From Plecoglossus altivelis (taxonomy: Eukaryota; Chordata; Actinopteri; Osmeriformes; Plecoglossidae), in assembly GCA_036571765.1 (NCBI GenBank), contig BROE01000007.1, forward strand, positions 8,248,026 to 8,312,025: a stretch of 64,000 nt of DNA, in the 5' to 3' direction. The notes under the pieces are model-generated. The model had not been told where the DNA came from. It saw nothing but the letters and a program-made list of their open reading frames with translations, and did no database searches. Position numbers and translations under genes: made by a program. Positions 47,240 through 59,578 of the stretch are shown in pieces; the first letter of the stretch is position 1, and each line of letters starts with the position of its first letter.

Positions 47240-47892
47240 TTTCACCAGCGTTGTCATGTAATGTGGCTTGGACATGAGCTAAACAAGGTATGAGACCAGT
47301 TAATTCATCTCAACACTGTTTACTCGCCCTGTGACTACCTGGTGGTATTAATAATATTTAGAGGCAATACAAGTTCAAGAAACATATATGTTACCCTTTA
47401 GTTTAAATAAAATGTCACAACTGTTTTCTAGAAATCTTCTGTCGATCAATTGTGAATGTTAGCAAGGGAGGAAGTAGATGTGACCATACCATTTTTAGGG
47501 GGACAACTAGCATACTATAGATTCTGCCCATAATTTCTGTTTATAAAATTTCATTTGTAAGTATTTTAAGTATAAAAAAGATAGTATTTTACAATTTTAT
47601 AGCGATTTTATTGTTTTAAACTATTTAATACACGTTAACTCTTCAAGAAAACTTTTCACACCCCTTAGAAATGCTAACAATGAGCTAGCTGTGTAATGGG
47701 GGCGACAAACGATCACCATGGTGACCACTTGTTCTATTTTATTGACGCGCACACGTGAACTCTTACATATGTACATAATTTGTTATGTTTTCCAATAATA
47801 TTTTTCATATAAATGTAAAAAATTATAATTTCGTAACTGTAACACGTATATGTTGACTATAAAATATTCTAGCCACGCCCATATTACCGGTA
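47240..47892. other. cby1 upstream region
   Basis: An acceptor (CCTTGTTTAG) at 47279-47280 shows that the first cby1 coding exon is preceded by an intron, so the promoter lies further right. The X-box-like palindrome at 47711-47726 is the only distinctive element. No coding sequence is seen. Confidence 0.5.
47711..47726. promoter_or_regulatory. X-box-like (RFX) palindrome upstream of cby1
   Basis: GATCACCATGGTGACC contains a perfect 12-base palindrome TCACCATGGTGA. RFX factors bind imperfect inverted repeats of the form GTNRCC-N-RGYAAC; here the first half fits and the second half has two mismatches. Position about 470 bases upstream of the cby1 coding exon fits a ciliary gene, but binding is inference. 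Confidence 0.4.
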
Positions 47893-47965
47893 GCCCCAGT
47901 GGCCTAATGGATAAGGCACTGGCCTCCTAAGCCAGGGATTGTGGGTTCGAGTCCCATCTGGGGTG
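47893..47965 (+). tRNA. tRNA-Arg (anticodon CCT)
   Basis: The 73-base cloverleaf is complete. Acceptor stem GCCCCAG pairs with CTGGGGT (47958-47964) with one G-U pair; the D arm contains GGCCTAATGGATAAGGC; the anticodon stem CTGGC/GCCAG encloses a loop with CCT; the T arm has GGTTCGAGTCC. Discriminator base is G. A TTTT terminator follows at 47971-47974. There is no intron. Confidence 0.95.
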
Positions 47966-48054
47966 ATCTGTTTTGTTGCTCAGTTAATTATAGTGTTAGA
48001 ACTTGAAGGATAGCGGCAAGAAATGTAACATTTTGTTTGACAACAAATACCGTG

Positions 48055-51000
48055 ATGATCCGCACGAAATGTCTGAGAGAACTTTGCGTTGTCATTTTGT
48101 GCCTTTTGGACACCGCATCTGTGACAAATGCAACCTACCGTAAGTAATCTTGACAATGAGTACAAATCTCTAATTTTTATCTTTGTTCATATTTACATGT
48201 AGTAATCAGGATTCAAATGTTTATGTTTTATTTTGTTAAATGCGTAACGCTTTTAAATGCTATTTGCTTAGGTCAAAGTGCGTGGACCTGGGCTGAGGCG
48301 TGATCGCGCACATTTGATTGACAAGTTCCAAACGTTAGATTCCAAAATATGGCATATTGGGATTTTTATGCGTCATACTCTAAGTAATATCCCATTTGTA
48401 TGTTGGTATTGATTTTCTTATGACAACTGATGAAATATTGAAACGTTGACCTGTGTCACCTCGAATTTCCCCACCCTACTGGTTGAAATGAATAAACTGT
48501 CCAAATCTGAACTAATACAAAAGACAACAGCTTTTGCACAGATTTCCTCATGATCGGCGTTATAATGCATATTACATAATGTGTGTAATCCTGCCCTGTC
48601 TATCCTCTCCATGGCAGAGCTCAGAGAGGCCACTTTGTATTGGAACTCTGCCCAGAAGAGTGTGATCCTAAAGGACGGGGTGATTGAGAGAGAGGGGGAC
48701 GCCTACGGATACTACAATGACACGCTGTTTCTGACCGGCTGGGGGGTACTGGAAATCCGCGCTGGGTATGGGGAGACCTCGGAGAACGACGAGATCACTT
48801 ATTTTCTTGCAGGGTACCTGGAGGGATTCCTAACAGCGGAGTAAGTGTCTGTGGTGTAGATTCCGGAAAATTGTTTTGCTCTTTCATCTGCAGTAGCCTA
48901 ATTTGATTTTTTACAGATTATCTGTGTACATCACAAAAACTACATTTAAATTAGGATGAATCTTTAATTGAGATTGCCCTCCACAGTAATCAGAGCCAAT
49001 GATGTTGAAAATGTTGAGTAATGGTAATAATGTTCTCTCCATTTCTCAGGCAGATGTTCAGCCACTACTCCAACATGTATCCCCAACTAATCAAGGACCA
49101 CAATGTTTTGGACCCCTTAAAACACTTCCTGAGGCATGCCTCTTCACAACATTCTACTTTATCCTTTAAGTTTTTGTTTGAGGAATATCCAAATAAAATA
49201 TTATAATAATATCATATTATTCCCAGGCAGGGAACAGATTAGGAAACAGTTATCCATTGTCTGGTTTCATCAGACTCTGCCTCATTTCCTTGTATCTGCC
49301 CTGTATTGCCTTGCAGCGAGCAGGACTTGTGGACCAGGGAGCAAGTGATAAGAAGAAAAAACAGTGACCCCTTGTGGCAACACGCAGGATTGATCCTGGC
49401 TCAACTGGACGGGCTGCAAGCGGGTGCTGCACACTGGGCAAAGAGTAGACAAAGAGAGGTGTGTGTGTGTGTGTGTGTGTATGCGTGAGAGAGAGAGAGA
49501 GAGAGCCCTCCTCCCTCAAGTGTCAGTTGGTTTCACCTCTTCTCCCTCGGCTGCCTCTTCACTCCTCTATCTCCTCTCCCCCCTCTCTTCCCACTAGCCC
49601 CTGTCAAAGTTTGCTGTCCAGTTTTTGAATGGGGTTGGAGACCTGTTGGATGTTATCCCAGCCCTGGCACCACGCACCAACAGTTCTGCTGGCCAGGGCC
49701 CCTACAGGATGCCAGGCATGGGCCACTGCTCTGCTCTCATAAAGGTCAGGGGTCAAACTCATTTGGCTCTAGGGTCTCTAGACCAGTAGAGACCATGCAT
49801 TCTAAAGGGAGGTGGGGTGGTATTCTCATGTAAAAGAGTTGATGTACTAGTAAAGTGTTCTGACCTTCATTCCTTCTTCCCACCCTTGATATCTTTTTTC
49901 CTCGTATTTTCAATTTTTCCTTTTTTTCCCTCTTTCCTTCCTCTGTCGATCACTCTCAACCGCCATTTCCTCATTCTTCTTTCTGTTTTTTTGTAATGTC
50001 TTGTGCTAGGTGCTTCCAGGTTTTGAGAACCTTCTGTTTGCCCACTCCAGCTGGTACACTTATGCTGCCACTCTGCGCATATACAAACACTGGGACTTTA
50101 GGCTGGCAGAGAAACACACTGTCACGGGCAAGATGTCTTTCAGCAGCTACCCTGGTACAGTAACAGCACTGGCTCTACAAACAAAGTCATCATTGGTTTG
50201 CATAATGATGACAGTGGAAACAAACAGCAGTTGTGTTCTAATGACAACAAGTCTGCAGGCTCCAGGCTGCAGACTGCAGGCTTTGGGAGCAAACCACCGT
50301 ACAAACCACCGTAATAAGTTCCAAACCAAATTTAAATTTCATTCCGTATATTAATAAAAATTGAACTTTGATTCATGTTAAATGACAGGTCTGAACCCAT
50401 ATATAATGTTAGAAGATACATTTTGACCTCTGACCTTCCTACTGCACTGCACTGGGATAGCAAAATTTGCATTTTAATATATCTGGTGGTTGAATCAAAT
50501 AAGATGTGAATCCTTCTTGCTTAATCCACTCTTTATAAGTATCCAATCTCGAAGTTGATCAATTTACTGCAGGTTTGCCTGAATGTGCTGTATGGATTAA
50601 GTTTAATCCTAAACTCTGAAGCACTTTCAATGAAGATAACTCCACAGGATTAGTATTAAATCTGACTCTGAGAACTGAAAACACTGTGTTTTGTGGTTGC
50701 CCAGTTCTTGATTGACAGAGGACAGTATGTTTTTATCGAAGATTTGCCAACATCCATTGCCACCCAAAAAAATCCTCTTAGGGGTCTAGTACCATTAAAC
50801 AGAAGTGGTTTGAAATGCTATTTTTAGAGCTAAATAGACAGGGTAATCTCTTGGTGAAGGACTTGCCACATTAAAATAGTGTTACTACAGCAACTCAAGA
50901 GAGTTTATATTAGCCCACCAACTCCTGTTGTGCTCTCCTTGCTGAGAGCTTAAGGGTCTTGTGTTTAATGATTGGGCTCAGGAGGTGTCCTGGCAAAGCT

Positions 51001-52967
51001 AAAATATATCTTTAAGTCTTCCCACTCTCCATCTCCTCCCTCTCAGGTTGTCTGATGTCTCTGGATGACTTCTACCTTCTGGGCAGTGGTCTGCTGATGA
51101 CTCAGACCACCAACAGTGTGTTCAACACCTCTCTGTTCCGCCGGCTTACCTCACATAGCCTACTGGCATGGCAGAGGGTCAGGCTAGCTCACGCCTTGGC
51201 AAACACAGGGAAGCAATGGGCACGGATCTTCTCCAGGTACAACTCAGGTGAGAATTGGTGTTTACGCATGGCTGGTTGGGAATATAATACTTCAATGTGC
51301 CCTACAGTGCAACAGCACACTTTGAACTATCTCTATGGAAGGATTAGCGGTGTAAAATGATCTTTCACAAAGCTCCAACAAACTCTCTTCATCTGTATTA
51401 CATAACAGATCATATTAGCTGTGCTCTCTGCTTGTTAACGAGCTCAGTCTGTGAGGAGACGGCGCGTTGCTTAGCGTGTTGCTTAGCGTGTTGCTAAGGA
51501 GGAACGACACAGTGTGTTCCATCTAAGAAGTGGATGCAGACTGTCAGTGCCTCCTAGGAACCTGCTCTTTGCTGTTTATGACAGTGACAGGCTGGGAGCA
51601 TGATGGGGTTGTCATGGTTGATGTTCCTGTGTGGTCAATGGTTTTCTGTTTTGGCATCCAGACACTGTTTACTTTGAGTCATACAAACCATATGAATATC
51701 ACTATTTCATGAAATTGGTTATTATTTTCATATGTGCAATAGCTTTCTAAGTACCCTGTTCTCTAATCAAAAGTATTCATTGTTCAAATTATTTTCAGGA
51801 ACCCAAAATAACCAGTATGCGACTTCAAATAAACCAATTATAGATTGCCCAACCTTCTTGGTGGAATCCTATGAAAATGTGTCTATGTTTCCTTGTAGGA
51901 ACCTATAACAGCCAGTACATGGTGTTGGACCTGAAGCAGGTGTCATTAGGTCGGAGTATCAGTGAGGGTGCTCTGATGGTGGTGGAACAGATCCCTGGGC
52001 TGGTGCTGCACTCGGACCAAACCCAGGCCCTGAGGCTAGGTACAGCGGGAGATTGAGCTACACACAACTGCATGCAAAAATCAAACTAATCTAGATTAAC
52101 AAAATAATTACCTGAATTTTAATATTGTGCATGTCATTAAAAGCATATTTTTCATCATGTTTATTATTGTAACTGTCAATTTGTATTTCTTCATCCTTAT
52201 CTACTCCTCTCTGATAGGCTATTGGCCATCCTATAATGTGCCATTCCATTCGGACATCTACGCCCTGAGTGGCTACGAGGTGATGAGGCAAAGACATGGA
52301 GAGGAGTTTTCTTACGACCTCAATTCACGAGCTAAGATCTTTAGAAGAGACCAGGCCAAAGTCACCAGCCTCACCTCCCTCAAACGCATCATGAGATACA
52401 ACAGTAAGTTTTACCAGATTGAGATGGTGGTGTGTGAGTGTTTGTGTATGGGTGTGCGAGTGTGTGACTCAGGGATATTGGCACATCATTTCAGACTACA
52501 AGAGGGATCCATACTCCAAGCGACACCCCTGTAAAACCATCTGTTGCCGTAATGACCTAAGGCTGAAAATCCCATGTCCTGGAGGTTGCTATGACACCAA
52601 GGTCAGAGTTTGAATCAAATACATTTGTTTATGAATCTCTTTTTTACCAGCCCTGACATAACATGTCCTGTCCTGCATTGTCCTGGGAGAATCCCAGAGA
52701 ATCTCATTGGAATCAGTGTTTTGTCCAGCATGGCAGCTGGGAATGCCATTATACTAAGACCCTGCCTCTGTTCTCCTCTCCTCCTCCTTCCAGGTGACAG
52801 ACTACCAGATGGCTCGTCAGTTGGCAGCGGAGGCAGTGAATGGTCCGACAACTCAAGGGGGTCTACCCCCCTTCTCCTGGTCTAGCTTCAACCTCACTCT
52901 CCACCAGGGCCTCCCACACACGTATAACTACAGCTTTGTTACCCTCCAACCCTCCCTATGCCCCTAG
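48055..52967 (+). CDS. plbd1: Phospholipase B domain-containing protein 1
   Basis: PLBD1 is a lysosomal or granule N-terminal-nucleophile-fold hydrolase reported to remove fatty acids from phospholipids. Exons: 48055-48139, 48618-48840, 49050-49133, 49317-49458, 49598-49744, 50010-50154, 51047-51247, 51899-52039, 52218-52403, 52495-52601, 52794-52967; 1,635 bases, 544 residues (human 553), all phases consistent. The N-terminus MIRTKCLRELCVVILCLLD is a signal peptide. Family blocks: GDAYGYYNDTL, TGWGVLEIRAGYG, MGHCSALIKVLPGFENLLFAHSSW with the expected nucleophile Cys in GHCSALIK, FSSYPG, QTTNSVFN, YNSQYMVLDLKQV, GYWPSYNVPFH, RAKIFRRDQAKV, DPYSKRHPCKTICCR and PGGCYDTKV. Intron 3 appears to start GAG/GCATGC, a GC donor. 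The protein is closer to PLBD1 than PLBD2 throughout. Confidence 0.93.
49459..49505. repeat. (GT)n-(GA)n microsatellite in plbd1 intron 4
   Basis: About ten GT units start directly at the intron donor, followed by ATGCGT and about ten GA units. Confidence 0.9.
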
Positions 52968-53310
52968 TCTATCCACACTCCAAACCCTCCAAGGATAGAC
53001 ATCTACCTCTGCATCCCCCCCCCACACACTACTGTTCCCTGTGACACAACCCAACAACACCCTGTATGACAACCAGGAATGGGTTCTACATGGAATGTTG
53101 TTCTCCTTCTGTGTTTTTAGTATAGACACTACCTACAAAGTTGTAGGTAGTCCAACATAAGTTCAACATAGTTCTGTGTTGGTTCATTGTGACCATCCCT
53201 AATATTATCACAACATACTCGCCAATATCCTCAGGTGCACTGCTAAATTGTGTATTTTGTGAACTTTTCAAATGTGTGTTTTTAAAACATCCTAACACTG
53301 AATAGTAAAC

Positions 53311-53316
53311 AATAAA
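53311..53316 (+). terminator. plbd1: plbd1 poly(A) signal
   Basis: AATAAA, 344 bases after the plbd1 stop codon and 284 bases before the kctd17 start codon, so the two genes are tightly spaced in tandem. Confidence 0.7.
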
Positions 53317-53599
53317 TAGTATTTCGTTTACACAGTGTGGAGTCTGAATGGCAAATAGTCTGGAATATATTTCCTCAGAGTGCGTGCTATATGTTTTCGA
53401 ATTCTGATTTGGTGCCTACAAAGACCATATTTTAGAAACTACAAATCCCAGTGGTCTAGAGTAAGTGACGCAGGTAAACCGGAGAGGCGGAACGCTGTGG
53501 TCGGTGCGCGGTTTGCATAGATAGTTGAACAACGGGAAGAAGACAAGGCAATAGAGGCTATTTGCTCGTCGTCGTACTCGTATCCATTGCTGTTTCCTA

Positions 53600-55917
53600 A
53601 TGGCAACGGAGGATCAACGGAAATTGGTGCCACAGGCAGCATCCGAAGTCTTGGTGCTACCGACCCTTCGTAGTAATAACAATAATAATAATAACAACAA
53701 CAATAATAACAATAAAGATACCGATGGAGGTGAGAACACGACCACGGTCACGGCTGGCACAACCGAATCGAGCCGTTCGGAAACGCAGAGCATCGGAAAC
53801 GGCTCTGGAATCAATCCCACTGGAGGAAACAACGGAAAATGGGTCCGGTTGAACGTCGGAGGTACCGTATTCCTAACAACACGGCAGACCCTTCTTAAAG
53901 AACAAACTTCATTTCTCTATCGTCTCTGCCAGCAGCAGGATTTGCATTCAGACACGGTAAGACATCAATGTAGATACTTGCTAACGTGAGCTGGTTACGG
54001 CTTGATCAAAGTCTCAATACAACTTTATGTAAAGACCGTTACCCAATAATGAATACAAGCCAACACCAATGCAGACCTGTGCAGAGTTCTGTGTGTACTG
54101 GTTAAAGATGGAGAACAGATAGAACAGATAACCTCATCTTGCAGGTGTCTTCTAAAGGTTCATCAGCTCATTGCTCGATTACAGTCATTCACTGCATCGG
54201 GTTTGATTCTGTGAGTTCATTGCAGGACGTTTGCTGATGTGTGTTTGTGCATCTCTGTGGTGTATGTATGAGAGAGATAGAAGACTAGTGTATTGCCTAG
54301 AGCAACCATAAACTATGTGACGTGTTATCCCGCGCCAGCAGTCACAGTGAGGAGATCTACCATGGCACATGTTTCTATCTGACCTTCATTAGTGACTAAA
54401 CACTGGCTTTCAGCTGCCTGGAGTCAAAACCCATATGCAGCCTGTCTCTCCTTGCATCTTTCCACTCATCTGTATGTCTTTCTCTCTGCTCTATTCATCA
54501 ATTCATTCTCCTCACATGCTTAAATACACAAATGGATCTCTCATTCACTCTTATGTAATATCATCACAAAGAATGTTAGTTAAAAGCCTCCAACTTTGAC
54601 CCATAGATTTGTTATTAGCGTTTTAGTGGTGTCCAATTTTTCTGAAAGACAAGCTTCTGACAAAGTTGCTTAGGAGGGCCGAATCAATAAGGGAAGCTCC
54701 CAGTTTACCCACACCACAGTCTTCATATACTGTAGGCTCCACTTGAGTTCTTTTGGAATTTGGAGTCTTGAAATGGTTTCTAACACATCACATGATGGTT
54801 TAATACTATTTCTAATAAGACTACAGTCCATCTACCTCTTTCCTTGGTCAGTCTCCCTCTGTCCTGGTACCCTACCCTCTGTCCTGGTACCCTGCCCTCT
54901 GTCCTGGTACCCTACCCTCTGTCCTGGTACCCTACCCTCTGTCCTGGTACCCTACCCTCTGTCCTGGTACCCTACCCTCCAGCCTCCCTGGCTCTGTTTC
55001 TCCTTAACCTATCCATGTTACTCATCTGCCATTTCTTTCCTTCTTCCCCTCTCTCTTCCCATATCACCTTTCTTGCTCTCATCCTCTTTTTCTAAATCTT
55101 GCTCTTTGCTCCATCTGCTTTATGCCAGTTTCAAACTGTCATTCCTTCCACAATGTAACACACATTCACACATGGAAATCACCTTCACACGCACACACAT
55201 TCCAACACAAGCCCAAACCTGCCCTTTATAACTTATCTGTGCTGTGATATTTTCAAAATGCAGGATAGGTACTAAACTGGAATGAGAAGACAAGTCATGT
55301 GTTTTATTTGCCTTAGAGTTTACATTACAGATAATGGTAAATTGTTCAGTCTGCTGTCTATTTGACTGGCTGTGCTTGAACTCAAATGCAGTGCTGATAT
55401 TTGAATATTCAGTATCTGTTTATTTCGAGGTTACGTTTTACTTGATGTGTTTCCAGCTGAGTAGGGTGGAAGCAGAAGTGTGTGGAGCAGAGAGGATGTT
55501 GAGAAGGCACCATGTCATAGTTTAGCACCCTCCAACTCACAGACGACACTGACACGCTCGCTGATGATGACTCACTGCTGCCGTATGGGGTGCACAGAAA
55601 CACTCGTGACTGACTTTCGCGTAGTAGATCTACAACTGGATTTGTATCCTGACCTTTCCGCTGTCTTGGCGATATAGGCAAGTGCAGTTCTAGCAACTGA
55701 AAACCAAGCTCTGTCCTCGTGCGCTCCTGTTTCAGTGTTGTCACCACACTGTTGGGGTAAACACAGGCTGACTCGTCTGGCCCTGTGAGATTCAGCCAGT
55801 CTCAGGGGAATAGAGTCATGTGCGTGTGCACACACTACCCTGTGCAGAACAAAGATGTGTGGTTGTTTGATTAAATTAGCCATTTGGGTGTGTACTATGT
55901 ACATGCATGCAAAGGAT

Positions 55918-55950
<33 letters not shown>

Positions 55951-58900
55951 ACGTACGGTGTGCTTTGAAAGGTACTTACAAGACTCAAGGCTGTCACCAC
56001 CTTCCCCACCATTTCTCCCAGCATTCCTCTTTCCTCCTCCTGCTCATTCGCTAATTAATCCTCTTCTGCACCCCACCCCACCACCATCTTTTCTTCCCTA
56101 CCTTCTTACATTCCCTATCTCCCTGTCTCTCACTCCTTTGCTCTCTATCCTTCTTATGCGTTTTGTTCATTTTAGCTCTCTCTCTGTCTCCATCTCGCTT
56201 TCTCTTCTGGTACTGTCTTTTGAAAGAATACGTCTCCGCTCTAGTCTTTTGGAGAGTATCTCTCAGTCTCCTAACACCCCTTACTCCCTCTGACCCCTCG
56301 TCTATCTACCCTTCTTCATTGTGAGCTGGAGTGCTGTACCCTCAGGCTGGTGGAGTAATACGTATTCATAGGGAGACGCTTGCTCTGCTAAACTCTGCTG
56401 TGCTGTCTGGCGAGTCTGCTGGCTTTCAGCACACAGTCACGTAAGAGACATGCCTTACATGAACAGGCTCTCTCTTCAGAATAGATTTTTTCCTCACGTT
56501 TCCTCTCCCACGATCCTTTGCCATCTTTCTCTAGTACTTCCCTCTTTTTCCATGTAGCTCCACCTCCCCTACCCCCACATGTCTGTCCCTGGGCGGTACT
56601 CAGAGCAGAATGGAGCTACTGGGCCGTGCTGTGGTTATACACGCTCAGCAGATGCCACCACTGTTGTCACTCTCTGTCCTCCATGATTGTCACCCCCACT
56701 CTACTTCTACAACCACACTCACTCTCACCCTGTCCTCCACCTCCACTCTACTTCCACAACCACACTCACTCTCACCCTGTCCTCCACCTCCACTCTACTT
56801 CTACAACCACACTCACTCTCACCCTGTCCTCCTCCTCCACTCTACTTCTACAACCACACTCACTCTCGCTCTCTCTTTCACTCCCTCTCTGCCTTTCACG
56901 TCTACTTTCTCTAGCTTGCAGATCATCATTTGTATCTGCTATTGGGGTCAGCTTTGGTTTCTTGTTCTTTTCTTAACGGATTCTCTGCATTACAGGAGAC
57001 TTCCACAGTCTAAGACCTGTGAGAAAGAAAAATCATCAAACTACCTAACAGAGTAGAACAGAGATAGAATAGAACTGCACTCATTAGCATCGTGGAATTG
57101 CTATAGTTTGGTACACTGATATGAATAGAACCTGCTCTCTGCTTCTGACATTTGGTTCCAGGATGAGACGGGGGCCTATGTGATTGACAGGGACCCCACC
57201 TACTTTGGGCCAATCCTGAACTACTTACGGCATGGGAAGCTTGTGTACAACAAGGAGCTGGCAGAGGAAGGTCTGTATACGTGTATGTCTGCATGCACGG
57301 AGCTAGACATGTTTGTTCAGGCAATTGTATTTACAATTTGTTCCAGATAACATTCCTCAACAAATATACATTTTCCTTGGATTTTTCCAATGTTGTAAGT
57401 AGTGCTAAAGCATTGGGACAGGTGTATTGTAGGTGGTATGCAGTTCATAAGTATTTCAACCATGTCGAAAGCTTTTTAAACGTTGTCAGTTGACTAACAT
57501 GCTGTCTTGTGTTCCCAGGAGTGTTGGAAGAGGCCGAGTTCTACAACATCACTCCCCTGATCAAGCTCATCAAGGAGAGGATACTGGAGCGAGACTGCAA
57601 GGCCACACAGGTAGAAGGACACAAGCTTTTCTGTGTCACTATTCTGAGTAGCCTTGTTTGACAAAACCAGCTCTGCGTCGGTAGTTTCAGACCTGTCCAA
57701 AGTCAGCCATGTGAGCCAAGCATCCTCTCTATTTCTCTCTTCTTATATCTCTTTCTTATGTAATATTTTTCATATCTCCTACCCACTCTCTTCCTATCAC
57801 CACTCCCTCCCCCCTGCCCCCTTGTGTATTCTCTCCCGGACTGTATGTACTCTATTTATGGCCCCTGGCCACACTGACACACACACTTACACGCGCCTCC
57901 TTCCCACGTAGTCTCATGTTTTCTTCTCAGTCACTCTCTCACCTCTGTCCTGACACACGTCCTTCACTCATCTTTCCACATCTTGTCCTCTGTCCTCATG
58001 GAACAGTGTGTTCTCTCCTACCTACCTTCTCCTGTCAGCTGTCTCTCACACGCTTCTGACCCTTGTCACAAACCTGTTTTTGACGTTCCTATTTTGCTCA
58101 ATGATGACATTTCTCCTTGCTTTTCTCTCCATTATCCTTAACTCTGCACACTTTACTCTCTCTCTCATTTCTTAATTGCTGTTTATATCTGTCTTTCTCT
58201 CTTATCTCCCTTATGCTCCCCTCTCCCCCACTTTTCTTATCCCCTCTCTCTTTGTCTCTCTCTCTCTCCTCTCAGCAGGTTCCTCCTAAGCATGTGTACC
58301 GGGTTCTGCAGTGTCAGGAGGAGGAGCTGACCCAGATGGTTTCCACCATGTCGGACGGCTGGAAGTTTGAGCAGGTCAGCGTGCGCGCCTGCAGAAAGCC
58401 CCGCACCGGACTGCTCTGGACTGTGGGTTGGACTCACGCTGCTGCTGCCTAATCCTCCTATACCCCTGACTCCTCCTCCCTTACCCCTGACTCCTCCTCC
58501 CTTATCCCTGACTCCTCCTCCCTCCTCCCTTACCCCTGACTCCTCCTCCCTTACCCCTGACTCCTCCTCCCTCATCCCTTACCCCTGACTCCTATTCCCT
58601 TACCCCTGACTCATCCTCACTCCTCCCTTACCCCTGACTCCTCCTCCCCTACCCCTGACTCCTGACCCCTCAACCACCCGCTCTGTCAAACCTTCCTGAA
58701 CTGTAGACCCAGACCTCAGAAGCAAAGCCAGCACCAGGAAAAGGTTTTCCCCTTAGGCCCCAAGCACTCTCCACCCTTGTGGTAGAGCTAGACTCTAGAA
58801 CCCCACTGGCCCAGACTCATAAAGATGGATTTTGATCATGAAACTGAGATGACAATAAGGTGAATGTTAAAATTGACCTGTGTCTTTACAATGTCCCCAC

Positions 58901-59527
58901 AGTCAAACATTTTCTATTGCAGCTTCTCTATCACAGTTCTCAGGGAACAGTACAGGGAAACGTCATTAAGTCCAACTGCTGTTTCTTGGAAGCAGAGCTT
59001 TTTACAAGGCATTATAGAAAGGTTTTAAGTGATAGTCCCCTTCCAGCCCCCCTCACTGTCCTTCCACCCTGCATTAGCCCGCGCGTCACACTCCTGTGAC
59101 TCATGCTTTTTTCTTGCTCTCCTTCTCTCTCTCCCTTCCTTTCCCTCTCCTTCTCTCTGTCTCCTCCTCCCTCTTGCTCTCCTTTCCCTCTCCTTCTCTC
59201 TCTCTCCCTCCCTCGTGCTGTCCATCTTTGTCTGCAGATGGTAAACATTGGTTCTTCGTACAGTTATGGGACAGAGGACCAGGCTGAGTTTCTGTGTGTC
59301 GTCTCCAAGGAGCTGCACACGCCTGGTTCAGGCCTGGGCACTGAGCAGAGCCATAAGACCAAGGTGAGACTGAACACACACACACACACACACACACAAA
59401 GTGTGGCCTTTCCTTCTCATGAAATAGATATGGATCTTTTGATCTAAGTCCCTGCCACTTTCCTCCAAATGTCAGACATTACTCTCAAATGTCATTCACA
59501 AGCACCCTCACCCGTAATTCACATACA

Positions 59528-59578
<51 letters not shown>

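Noticed and set aside
48581..48616. Possible plbd1 start at the ATG near 48581 or 48611
   Set aside because: The exon at 48055-48139 supplies a signal peptide and joins at 48618 in phase, and the bases before 48618 form an acceptor.
56518..57056. Repetitive frames with SLSPCPPPPLYFYNHTH-like peptides
   Set aside because: They are translations of the 47-base tandem repeat; the period is not divisible by three, so every frame shows the same words.
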